Shown here piece after piece: positions 11,370 to 21,153 of a stretch of DNA of 30,677 nucleotides (its first letter is position 1; each line of letters opens with the position of its first letter). Source of the stretch: Thermomucor indicae-seudaticae. Its lineage: Eukaryota > Mucoromycota > Mucoromycetes > Mucorales > Lichtheimiaceae. The notes beneath the pieces are model-generated. The model saw only the letters and a program-made list of their open reading frames with translations. It was not told the origin of the DNA and searched no databases. A program made the position numbers and the translations under genes. The DNA lies in NCBI GenBank assembly GCA_000787465.1, contig JSYX01000422.1:1-30677 (forward strand), in the 5' to 3' direction.

Positions 11370-12766
11370 ATGGGTGCCGCCGAACTTTACGCAAAAGCAA
11401 ACGATGCTTATTTCGATGATGACTTTGACGAAGCATTGTCGTTGTTCAGTCAAGCGATCAATGCCGAACCAAACAATGCAGAATTCCTCTTGAAACGGTA
11501 CGATTTTTGATCTGCGTTGGTCGCGCCGTAACTGACACCGATTTCCAGCTGCGTAGTGTACCAAAAGCTGAAGCAGCTAGACAATGCTCTTGCTGACGCT
11601 CGCAAAGCCTTGGATCTACTCAATGAAAACCAAGGATCTCGAAGCTTACTAGCTCGGGCTCACTTGCAAAATGGGTAAGCTCGTACTCTGTATTTGGAGT
11701 GCCCTGGAAATGTCACTTTCTTACCTTTATATCCGTAGCATTGTCCTGTTCCATAAGGAACAATATGCCGAAGCTCATCGACATTTCCAAAGCTGCCAAA
11801 GCCTCAACCCTAACGAACGGTCTTTGGCGACGTGGTTGCGGAAAGCAGTGGAGAAGTTGCCACCTCCAGAACCAGGTACGCAAGCGCATGACGTATATCT
11901 GGATAAGGCAGTTTAATAATGATAGTTATAAGAGCCTACACCTGTAGAAGCACCAAAGCCCCAGCAGTCGTCGACACCGCAGAATGTCCGAGCAAGGTGA
12001 GCATAATGATAACTGTTGATATTTTAGTCACCAGATCCTTAAATGTCCAAGACATGAGTGGTTCCAGAACGATGCATATGTGACGGTAGAAGTGTTTATC
12101 AAGAATGTGAAGCAAGATGAAGTTACAGTAGATTTCTTTGATCGAGCGGTACGTCAACGGTTAAACGAGGATACAAGAAGGACTTACCAACCTCGGATAA
12201 ATAGGTTTCTGTATCCATCAAGATGCCAACGGGTTCAGATTACAACCTTGAACTGGATCCCCTAGCTCATGAGATTTTGCCAAAGCAATCCACCTTTAAG
12301 GTTCTTTCCACAAAGATTGAGCTGAAACTCAAAAAGAAGATTGACGGCATAAAATGGGATGCACTTGAAGGCGATGATGACCAGATGGGCACTAGTAAGA
12401 GTATTACACAATGTCTTACATAGAGAGGAGAGTATATCCTGATCCAATATATTAGTGGCTACCGCATCTTCATCCGGAGTTCGCCAGCCGAAAGATTGGA
12501 ACAAGTTAGTCCGAGAACTTGACAAGGACCAGGAAAAGTTAGAAGGTGAAGCAGGTTTAAATGCCCTCTTCCAACAGATTTATAGCAATGCGGATGACGA
12601 CACTAAGCGTGCCATGATGAAGAGTTTCATTGAAAGTAACGGAACGTGTCTCTCGACCAACTGGGCTGAGGTTGGATCTAAGAAAGTTGAAACACGACCA
12701 CCAGAAGGGATGGTTGCGAAAAAGGTACGTTCACAGTATAGAGAATTCGAAGTGGGAATTCATTGA
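11370..12766 (+). CDS. SGT1: Sgt1 co-chaperone (TPR-CS-SGS)
   Basis: Hsp90 co-chaperone that links Hsp90 to SCF ubiquitin ligases and to kinetochore assembly. Exons: 11370-11497, 11549-11674, 11739-11875, 11933-11996, 12052-12148, 12205-12394, 12456-12766; about 350 residues. TPR repeats occupy about residues 1-130 ([20 protein letters not shown] start). The CS domain is about 150-245 ([19 protein letters not shown] ... [10 protein letters not shown]). The SGS domain is about 265-350 ([34 protein letters not shown]). The ATG at 11370 fits known N-termini; an in-frame ATG at 11250 would add 40 unrelated residues. The C-terminus is uncertain: reading on past MVAKK gives [13 protein letters not shown] and stop, whereas removing 28 nt (12725-12752) would give the family-like KKWE ending at 12785. 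Confidence 0.92.
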
Positions 12767-12785
12767 CTCATTTGCGACTTTCTGA

Positions 12786-13141
12786 AGTATGAAATCTAAC
12801 AAAAACTTTGCTCCAAAATTCAATTGTACATTCGACGCCATTAATCCATAACTCAAGTATAATTTTCCCTCAGTCTGTTTTAATGAAGCTACCTTGTTTT
12901 GGGTTGCATATTCATGTCAATGTCGTTAATTCAGCGTACGGATGCATCCTCAAGTGATGGCTTAAAGATTTCTTTCATGTGATTGAAGTTCGAAAGTGTG
13001 GGGTAATAAATGCATGTGCTGCTCTGTCAGAAAGATGCTTATAACTTAGTACAACGTGTATTTCACACACATGCGTGACCCCCAACAGACTTCCTGCATC
13101 TTTTGCCTTTTCTCTTGACAGTTTCTCCGGCGACACACCGT
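12786..13141. other. Intergenic region between SGT1 and the carboxylase gene
   Basis: No complete gene. It contains the carboxylase promoter and possibly an unconfirmed upstream exon: ATG at 12914 with a donor GTACGG at 12936 joins in frame to an acceptor ending at 13121. Confidence 0.4.
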
Positions 13142-15912
13142 ATGGCTCCTGCAGCGATCGGAAAAGTCCTAATTGCGAATCGAGGAGAGATTGCTTGTCG
13201 TGTGATTCGTACCTGCCAACGAATGGGCATTGCGACAGTGGCAGTGTATTCAGACAGGTCAAGTCCTATCATACAAGTTAAAGGAGAAAGCCAATTGGAT
13301 CTGACGTGAAGCTTCAGTGACGAGAACGCTCCGTTCGTGCGTATGGCTGACGAAGCATATCACATTGGACCGTCTATTGCCTCACAGTCGTACCTCGATA
13401 GCGAGAAATTGATTCAAGTGGCACTTCGCGCTGGCGCTGATGCTCTACATCCTGGTTACGGCTTCCTATCCGAGAATGCAGACTTTGCCCAACGCGTCAA
13501 GAAAGCTGGTATTAACTTTATTGGCCCCACTCCGGAATCCATACGCATCATCGGTGACAAGGTAGAAACATACATGATGCGACACGGAGGAGTAAGTAAC
13601 TGGTCGATAACTCTTTAAATTAGATTGCTGCCAAACTCTTTATTACTGCCAATGTACCTTCGATCCCTTTAATTCCGGGATATAATGGCGAAGATCAGAG
13701 TGAGCAGCGCCTCGAGGCCGAGGCCAGGCGTATTGGTACGTGTTGCAAAATTTTCCAGTCAGTCCCTTTTGCTCAACGTATGGTTACTGTCAGGATTCCC
13801 GGTGTTGCTCAAGGCCTCAGCTGGCGGTGGTGGTCGAGGCATGCGAGCCGTGTACGAAGTAAGCAAGTAAGTGAAGGATGGGCCTCGTTTTCACCAAGAG
13901 TAGCGCTCATGTACCTAATTGTTACGCTGCCAGGTTACGCGAAGAGATCGAGGCAGTTAAAGGCGAAGCGCTGCGCGCTTTTGGGTCCGATAAGCTCTTG
14001 ATAGAGAAATACTTTGAAAGTGTTCGACACGTAGAGGTCTGACAAGTAACACAGAGTTCCCGGACACACATGATTTTTTCGCTAACTTGTATTTGCAGAT
14101 CCAAGTTTTCGGTGATAAATACCGCAATGTATACCATATCAATGAACGTGATTGTTCAATACAAAGGAGACATCAGAAAGTCATCGAGGTAGAAACTCAG
14201 GAGGATTCGGATGTGCTCAAAGAAAACTCAAAGGTACGTTCAAGGAAACGCCTTCACCCGCAGTCGATCCTGCGCTTCGAACGGCAATGACGGATGCAGC
14301 TGTGGAACTCTGTCGGAAACTCGGTTACGAAGGAGCTGGCACAGTTGAATTCATCTTGGATGAAAAGGCCAAGAAGTTTTACTTTTTGGAACTAAATACG
14401 CGTCTGCAAGTTGAGCATCCTATAACAGAAGCCATTTCTGGTCTCGACTTGGTTGAATTGCAGATCTTGGTTGCCCAGGGTATGAAAAGTGAGCGATAAT
14501 CATGAAGGAAACTGATACTGATTATGCCTGTGCAAACTGAAATAGGTGCTAATCTGAAGGAACTTGGCATCCTTGATAACCTCCAGTTCAAAGGGCATGC
14601 AATCGAATGCCGTCTTTGTGCTGAAGATCCAGATAATGACTTTAGCCCGCGCACTGGCGTGATCCGTAAATGGAGTCCGGCTACAAATATCCCGGGCGTG
14701 CGATACGATACAGGGGTTGAAGATGGTTAGGTTTTTGGGTGGTTTGATCAAGGATCTTTCTTGTTTCTCAATCAAGCGCTCTATACAGGGTCTGAAATCT
14801 CTGTCTTTTACGACTCCATGATTGCCAAAGTGATCGTCCATGCGCCAACCCGCGAGGAAGCTGTGCGTCGTATGGCAGCAGTCCTTGCTCGAACTATTGT
14901 TCTCGGTGTTACGACCAACCAAAAGTTTTTGATTAGCATCATGGATAATCCAAGGTTCCAGTTGGGTACCTTTGACACTAACTTTATCCTTGTCGAACAC
15001 GCTCGACTTTTCTCTGCTATAAGCCTGGCGCAGATCCAGGGCAGTGTGGTGGCCGCTACCTTGTTGGATTGGGTTGTGCAAAAGTCTCGGCGTGTGCACC
15101 TGCGAAATATCGCTCTTAACTGGCGCAACGTCAAATGGCGAACACCCAGCAAGTCGTTTATAGTAAACAATGAAGTCCAGGTAGAAGTCAAATACAGTTA
15201 CAAGGGCGAGGTTCAGCCGGAGCGTCATGGTTTTCAATGCGATGTGGCTTTCAAAGTCGATGACAAGAGCAAAAAGGGTAACGATAGCAAAGATGAAGCA
15301 TTGCCTTTATCCGTTGTTCTGTACGATGCACAATTTGGTCAAGAAGTACCTGGACCTCGAGGCATTCAAGGCTGCGCGGGGTTGTTACGATGCAGCATTG
15401 GTAAGTAATACAGTACAAGAAAGGTATGGCTCGTTGAGTCTTACAAAGCGGCTTTCCAGATGGAAACCAAAGGATCTTTTACATCGCTGAACACATTATA
15501 GATATTAACGAAAAGGTCTATTTTGTTCATGATTTCGTGCAAGGGTATCCGCTAGAACTACTCAAGGTGGATCGACTGAAATCCTCTGCGGCGCAGGGTG
15601 AAGTCGACCGAGGTATGGACCACTGCGCATTATACATCTGAAAAGAAAAGTCGATAGAGGATTGACAAGGATTGACACGCTTCGTTTCTAGTTGCGCCTT
15701 ATACATCCTCCATGCCTTGCCGAATCCTGAAGATTATTGCACCGACAGGGACAATTGTTCAAAAGAATGATCCATTACTGTCTATCGAGTCGATGAAAAC
15801 CGAGGTCAAGGTGCTTAGTCGTCATGATGGCATAGTGACCATGCGAGTAGAAGAAAATCAACTCGTGGATGCACGAGTGCTTCTCTGCCAAGTTGATGAA
15901 GTCAACAAGTAA
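13142..15912 (+). CDS. mccA: 3-methylcrotonyl-CoA carboxylase, biotin-containing (alpha) subunit
   Basis: ATP-dependent carboxylation of biotin, passed to 3-methylcrotonyl-CoA by the beta subunit, in mitochondrial leucine breakdown. Exons: 13142-13257, 13318-13561, 13624-13735, 13794-13866, 13934-14036, 14099-14188, 14245-14479, 14546-14725, 14789-15400, 15460-15612, 15692-15912; phases agree, giving 712 residues, the usual length. The biotin carboxylase domain spans about 6-450: [13 protein letters not shown], glycine loop [25 protein letters not shown] and [15 protein letters not shown] linker/BT region follows, then the biotinyl domain at about 640-712 with acceptor Lys675 in IESMKTEV. The order BC then BCCP without a carboxyltransferase excludes pyruvate carboxylase; a propionyl-CoA carboxylase alpha subunit is the main alternative. 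The ATG at 13142 leaves no obvious mitochondrial presequence. Confidence 0.9.
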
Positions 15913-16213
15913 ACTGTGGGACACCATGGCTCACGTGTGCATATTCTTTAAGGAATTGAAAACAAGGTTTCGATTGTGTGTACAGCTTAGCTTTCAGGTT
16001 CAGAAAGTTATCCAAAAATGAACTTGACACTGCTAGATATACAATTCGCATCTTGCCCTGCTTGATTTATTTAGGCAGTACCTATATCTTTTTAAGTAGT
16101 GCAAGAGTCCAACCAATAAACAATATGGTAGTGCTACTGAAATTCAAAAGCTTGCCCTGAAGGATCCGACTGAGTTGCTTGTTCCCGTCCCGCAAGAAGA
16201 GGTTAAAGAAATC
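15913..16213. other. Intergenic region between carboxylase and TMEM97 genes
   Basis: No gene supported. The TMEM97 reading frame is open upstream to about 16175 (LVPVPQEEVKEI), but without an in-frame ATG, so 16214 is kept as start. An upstream exon cannot be excluded. Confidence 0.4.
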
Positions 16214-16851
16214 ATGGCTGTCCAGAATGCAAAGCGAGATTTGCTGTCAAGACCACTGGATCTCGTATACTTTGGCTACTTCGCCTCGCACATACCAATC
16301 ACTGTCTTTGCCGATCTGCAATCGCTTTACCCTCCGAGCATTGTGCCGCAAGCCCTAAAAGATGTCGTTGCATGGTATTCCAGCCAATACAAGGACCCTT
16401 TTATGAGTGGAGCTGCTCCTGTTTGGTTCAAAAGCTTGGTATTTTGTGAGGCATTGTTACAGCTGCCTTTCTTTTTTCTCGCGTGTTATGGCCTACTGAA
16501 AGGTATGAGCGAATTTTCTGGTCTAAAGCCCGTGCTTACCTGATCGTGATCGACAGATTCACCTTCGATTCGGCTGCCTTTACTTGGTATGTATGCTAAG
16601 CAGATATTTGATTAACCGCGCGGGTACTTAACATGTGTTCTGAAACGAAAGTGTATGGCACCCATGTTGCTACCACTGTCATACCCTGTCTAGCTGAACT
16701 ACTCTTCAATCCCAATACTGCTTTGACATTGACGGAACGATACACCCTCTGTGCTTTCTATTTACCCTACTTTGTCATCCCTCTTACGCTGGTCATTGAC
16801 TCATATAGCCGAGTATCCCGAGCTTTGGCTAAAAACAGCAAGACTGACTAG
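16214..16851 (+). CDS. TMEM97/sigma-2 receptor-like EXPERA-domain membrane protein
   Basis: Four-helix ER membrane protein of the EXPERA family (TMEM97/MAC30), linked in animals to sterol trafficking. Exons 16214-16502, 16557-16586 and 16652-16851 give 172 residues, against 176 in human TMEM97. The N-terminal helix has the family pattern SRPLDLVYFGYFASHIPIT with the conserved Asp. A second helix has FKSLVFCEALLQLPFFF with the conserved Glu before Gln-Leu-Pro; in sigma-2 structures these two acids line the ligand pocket. The middle exon is only 30 nt (SPSIRLPLL). It is convergent with the MDR oxidoreductase gene, with 139 nt between them. The family is clear; the substrate is not known from sequence. 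Confidence 0.9.
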
Positions 16852-16990
16852 GATGTTATGAATGGCAAATGCTTTTCTTTGCAAGCGAGTAGATTACAAG
16901 CTAATTACAAAATATAACATGGTAATATTATATACGCAAAAAAAGCAGTGGGAGGGATGAGAAATGTTTCGCTAGGGGACAGGGGAATGC

Positions 16991-18122
16991 TTAGGAAACC
17001 CGAAGTACGATTTTGCCAACGGTACGGTGCGTTTCAATCTTCAAGTGCGCTTTGGCACCATCTTGAAGTTCAAAAATTTGGTCTTCAGGGACGATCGTTT
17101 TGACCGACTTGTTCTCCAACAAAGGATGTACATCGGTATAAAATCGGCTCCAGGGCAATACAACAACCATAGCATAAGTGCGAGAGCCGAACAGTTTTCG
17201 AGCACCTACGGTTAGACCCATCCTCAGCATGTCAAATAGACGAAGTCGGCTGGACCCGATATGTTGGACAGGACCAACAGCTGTCGCATATACGCCCTTT
17301 TTCTTTAGCAGACCAACCAGCTGATTATAATACGAGTCTCCTCCGACGCAGTCGAGTATGACATCATACGTATTCTTTTGCGTCCTGACCAAGTCATCCA
17401 TGGCTTCTTTCGAAGTGTAATCGACGACACTGTCTGCGCCAAGGCTGGCCACCAGCTCCACGTTTCTGCTACTGCAAATGCCAGTAACATGGCCTCCCAA
17501 TGCCTTGCCAATCTGTACCGCAAAGGTTCCCACTCCACCTGAAGCACCAATCACTAGAAGCTTCTTTGACTCGGTTTTTGGAAGTTTGCCCAAGACTACA
17601 ACCCCTTGATATGCCGTTAGGCAAGCAATGCCGGCTCCTGCTGCTTCTTCAAATGACATGTGATCTGGCTTCTTGGCGATAGCATCCTTGCCCATCGTCA
17701 AGATAACCTTGACAAATTTTACCGATTAAAACACATAATCTTTGTGTACATTTTCATAATGCCTGTCTTACATATTCAGCATAGGTTCCTTGAGGACCCC
17801 AGGGGAACGCCATAGCGCCATACACTTCATCACCGATTTGGAAGTCTGTCACTTGTTCCCCTTTGTTTATCACAATCCCAGCGAAGTCGCCACCAATAAT
17901 AGAAGGAATTTTCAATGGCGCAAACGGAATGTTGCCTGCACGAAGCTTTGCTTCAACGGGGTTGACGCCAGCAGCCTTAACATGCACAAGAAGCTCATTC
18001 GGACGGGTCAACTTGGGAACTGGCGCGTCTTCGTACTTTAAGACTTCTTCAGCTGGTCCTTTTGATACGACTTTGAGAGCCTTCATTGTGTTTGGCAGCA
18101 TTTCGCTGCAATGTGATGCCAT
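16991..18122 (-). CDS. Zinc-independent MDR NAD(P)H oxidoreductase, quinone-oxidoreductase-like
   Basis: Medium-chain dehydrogenase/reductase without the zinc ligands, in the quinone oxidoreductase / RTN4IP1 / Yim1 group. Exons on the minus strand: 17772-18122 and 16991-17707, joined across a GTAAGA...TCAAG intron; 355 residues. The N-terminal GroES-like domain has AAGVNPVEAKLRAG and IIGGDFAGIV; the Rossmann domain begins near residue 165 with the nucleotide loop GASGGVGTFAVQIGKALG. A DCVGGDSYY segment and C-terminal HRTVGKIVLRV follow family order. In-frame ATGs lie at 18122, 18101 and 18086; the conserved region begins at MKALKVV (18086), so the true start may be any of them. The substrate cannot be told from sequence. 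No recognisable targeting signal is seen. Confidence 0.88.
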
Positions 18123-18943
18123 TTCGCTAATGTGCTAGGAGAAATCAAAGGAAGTTCCTGTAACTCGATTCGGCTTTAATATTGCCCTTTTGTCGCTTAA
18201 AAAGGAAATGACACGCAAACGTTACGCGTTCATGCATCACAAAAGTGATACAATCATCTGCCGGTTGAGAATCATGCATGATGCTTCGAGAGTGATACAC
18301 GTGCGGCAATGTTAAAAAATATAAGCGCAGTGCCTGTTCGCCCGTTTTGGTCTTTATACACCATACTTATAGACTTAGGGAGGCATATCATAGTTGTTTT
18401 TTTTCGTAAATGGCGACATCCATGCGAAAATTCATGCAAACGACGTGCTTAAATGTCTCGTTTGCAGTTTTTCTCTTTCGGTTTCTTATCCAAAAGCGAC
18501 GTAAGGCTGGATCAAGCTGAGTGCGCGCAAACCTTAATTTGACCAGTCTCTTACACATTGTGTGCATTGAGACGTCTTTATGATAAGAGGATGAGTTCAT
18601 AGTAGTCCTCACTGATGGAACAACGAAGCATTGATCAAGAATAGCCATATTGGATTTTTTCTGGAGATTTGCGACAAGCATATTATTCTTTGGCGCCCAT
18701 GAAAGGTTAGCGTGTGTGAATAGCGCTCATGACCAAAATGGTTTGCGCTACCCCTTTATGATAAGCACTCCGCAGTGCCACTTAACGCACACTTGCTCAT
18801 TTTTAAACATCTTCCAGGGCAAAGGTGTAACCGTATGATCTTCCTGTCTAATTGACTGTAAAAACATTTCAGAGATTTCAGGTTTTAATAATTATATCAG
18901 TAGTCGTTACGACACTTACACTGCAGTCGGTCGCCTCCGTTTG

Positions 18944-19119
18944 GCTCTGGTTCGCTCTGCTCTTTGGGAGCCCAAATGCGGTGAGGAAATGCGTTAATCG
19001 TGTGTATATTTATGGAATGATGCCTAGGAAGGAACCGATAAAAAGTTTATTGAGAGAAAAAACCAAAAAGCCTTCCTCTATCTGCAGAATCACAGTGGCG
19101 AACCAGAGCGAACCAGAGC
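18944..19119. repeat. Perfect 16-bp inverted repeat, 144-bp spacer
   Basis: GCTCTGGTTCGCTCTG at 18944-18959 is exactly matched in reverse complement at 19104-19119. The right arm also contains two tandem copies of the 10-mer GCGAACCAGA (19098-19117). The geometry resembles a small MITE-like element or hairpin, but no clear target-site duplication flanks it. Confidence 0.5.
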
Positions 19120-19662
19120 AGAGCAGTTGGTATAACACTTGTTAGTTGGAATATGACCACTCATCGGAACCAAATAGCCATTGACATCAATAGATTAGGT
19201 TCATCATAACTGTACTTTCCTTTCTGGAAAAACCGACTGATTACGTGCTGCGACGTTTTCATTGGAACATCACTCGTAACACTGATCTCGAGAAATATGC
19301 ATCTCCAGTTATGTCGGCCACCGGCTAAGTTAGACATGCCATAGGGCTACCTGAGTAAGGTCGTACCAAAAAACACTCACCCAGCCATGCCTCGCCCAAA
19401 GCAGCCCTTGCTGTCATGGGGACGTGAACTTTGCTTGAAAATACGCACCTTGTCTTCTTGAGTTACTGATGAACTTACGACCCCTGAAGCCAAACGAAGC
19501 GAAGCTAAGGAAGGGCATGCAGGCCGTACGTACTGTTTCCGGCACCCAGGAGATCTCATATTGCGCTCGTCGGCCTTCGGCCTCTCGAGCAGCAGAGCTG
19601 CCCACTGTTCTATGACGCGCAACTTCCATAAACTGACTTTACAGGGATTCGCTCGACCTTGT

Positions 19663-19750
19663 CACCAATATCTGATTGGTTGAGAAAAAGCGTGACTGAA
19701 TCCCGGAATGCGAAAAAATTTAAAACGCCGACAACTCTATAAAAAGGCCG
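19663..19750 (+). promoter_or_regulatory. Promoter-like block: paired CCAAT boxes and TATA box
   Basis: CCAAT near 19663 and ATTGG near 19675 form an inverted pair (ACCAAT, 5-nt loop, ATTGGT), followed about 60 nt later by a TATA-box match (CTATAAAAAGG near 19739). Downstream ATGs at 19708 (65 codons) and 19789 (38 codons) open only short, unrecognised ORFs. It could drive a non-coding or short transcript, or be part of a decayed LTR. Confidence 0.3.
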
Positions 19751-20097
19751 CGAGAGTGCATTTTAAGAAACATCAACTACAACAAACTATGTATATAGCT
19801 ACCGGTGATGATGATCTGTGCATAGAAACAGCTAGGCTGGTGTTATCCCTGTTTTACGCAGGGCGCTGTAGCTGGCCTATGGCTGAGTCGCACTTAGATA
19901 ACTGAGCCGGAAGGTGTGTGAAATGAAATGAAATAAATACTTGGTTCCGTTGACGAAAGTTTACGTGATTCGTACTGTGGGGACTGAATGCGATGGTCTT
20001 CAAGACTGAGAAGAACTAACTTAGGTTGATCGTGCACCATTGTTTTTACGTAAATGCCATGCGCGATCAGTCTGGATGATGCTTGCCCATGCCCTTC

Positions 20098-20124
20098 ACA
20101 TTGCGTTTAAAGGGAACGCAATGT
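20098..20124. repeat. Perfect 10-bp hairpin
   Basis: ACATTGCGTT (20098-20107), a 7-nt loop TAAAGGG, then AACGCAATGT (20115-20124). No T-run follows and no gene is adjacent, so it is recorded only as an inverted repeat that could bind a dimeric factor. Confidence 0.5.
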
Positions 20125-21153
20125 CTGCGTAACAGAAGCAAAGACGCATAAAGTGTGAAAGAACATCTTCCTCTGTGTTTGGAATTAGCTTTGGTCACGG
20201 TGCAATGACAATGCTTGAACTGCTTCAGGCGATTACATAAGCACCGAAATCCTCCCAGAAACGTGGTCTTCCGGTCTTAGAGTCTGTAAAGGATCTTTTT
20301 TGCGTTTGCTCTCCATGTCAGTTGCACTCCTTGCTGGCTTGACACTGCAATAGCAACTTGCGCTCGCTGAAAAATGAGGATGTGGGTAGAGCTTCAATGA
20401 CGCTTTCCATGGCTATTACGTAAGATTGCCATTTGGTTTATCTTCAGCAGCGTAAGTCCAACAGCGACTCTCGAATCGCGACGATATCTTTCATAATGTG
20501 GTTTTCGCTCTAAGCGCCTTAACGTAATCATAGAGCAACAAGTACGTGTCTCTGTCCAAGCTGCTAACGGATCGTTTTGAATACCCACGGCCAATCAGTG
20601 CTGACCTTAAGCCGTAAACACTGCAAGGGACAAATTTCGTTTTTGCTATTAGGAGATACTGAAATGGGCTTTTTCCATAACCCTTTCTGAGCGTGCTTCA
20701 GTGCACTCGTAGTGTTCAAGGTTTAACTTGCAGACTTTCACCAGCCATTGATAACGCTGTTGGTTTGATACGTACAGTACCTCACCAGAATTCGATATTG
20801 GTCTGATACGTGCGTAGCTCACTTCCCCCGTTGATGCTAGTCTAGTGGCGTTTATGTGTAAGTACTGTTTGATCTCACGAGCAGCCTATCCAAAAAGCTA
20901 CTTAACCCCTTTCCATTTATATCCATATTTTTATTGCATTAAGGCGTGTGCCCTAAGAACACAAATTTCTGTCAGCAGTACGAATGCCATAGACTAAGCT
21001 ATGATATTTCATGAGAAAGTTTATGAGTTCGCTCGTTGTCCAAGAAAGAAAAAGTGCTTCAACGGATATTCGCACAATGCCACAGTTAGGCGGCCGTCAA
21101 TCGAACTTTTCTAAAACACATGTCGTAAACCAAACCAACCAGAAAGATTAAGC

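Larger units (their letters stand above)
18123..21153. other. Gene-poor 3 kb stretch with short repeats and no supported gene
   Basis: No ORF here is convincing on either strand. The longest is 97 codons at 18388-18681 (minus), with no recognised family. The stretch contains a 16-bp inverted repeat (18944-18959 with 19104-19119), a 10-bp perfect hairpin (20098-20124), three AAATG-like units near 19922, and a CCAAT/TATA block at 19663-19750. It may be old transposon debris or regulatory DNA. No tRNA or rRNA is evident by eye. Confidence 0.5.

Noticed and set aside
13562..13591. Reading through 13562-13591 in the carboxylase ([10 protein letters not shown]) before a 32-nt intron
   Set aside because: A donor at 13562 gives a normal 62-nt intron and the smooth family sequence GDKIAAKLF; the read-through needs an abnormally short intron and inserts unrelated residues.
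18388..18681. 97-codon minus-strand ORF in the gene-poor stretch
   Set aside because: No recognised family, no promoter or splice context, and the length is compatible with chance in 3 kb of DNA.
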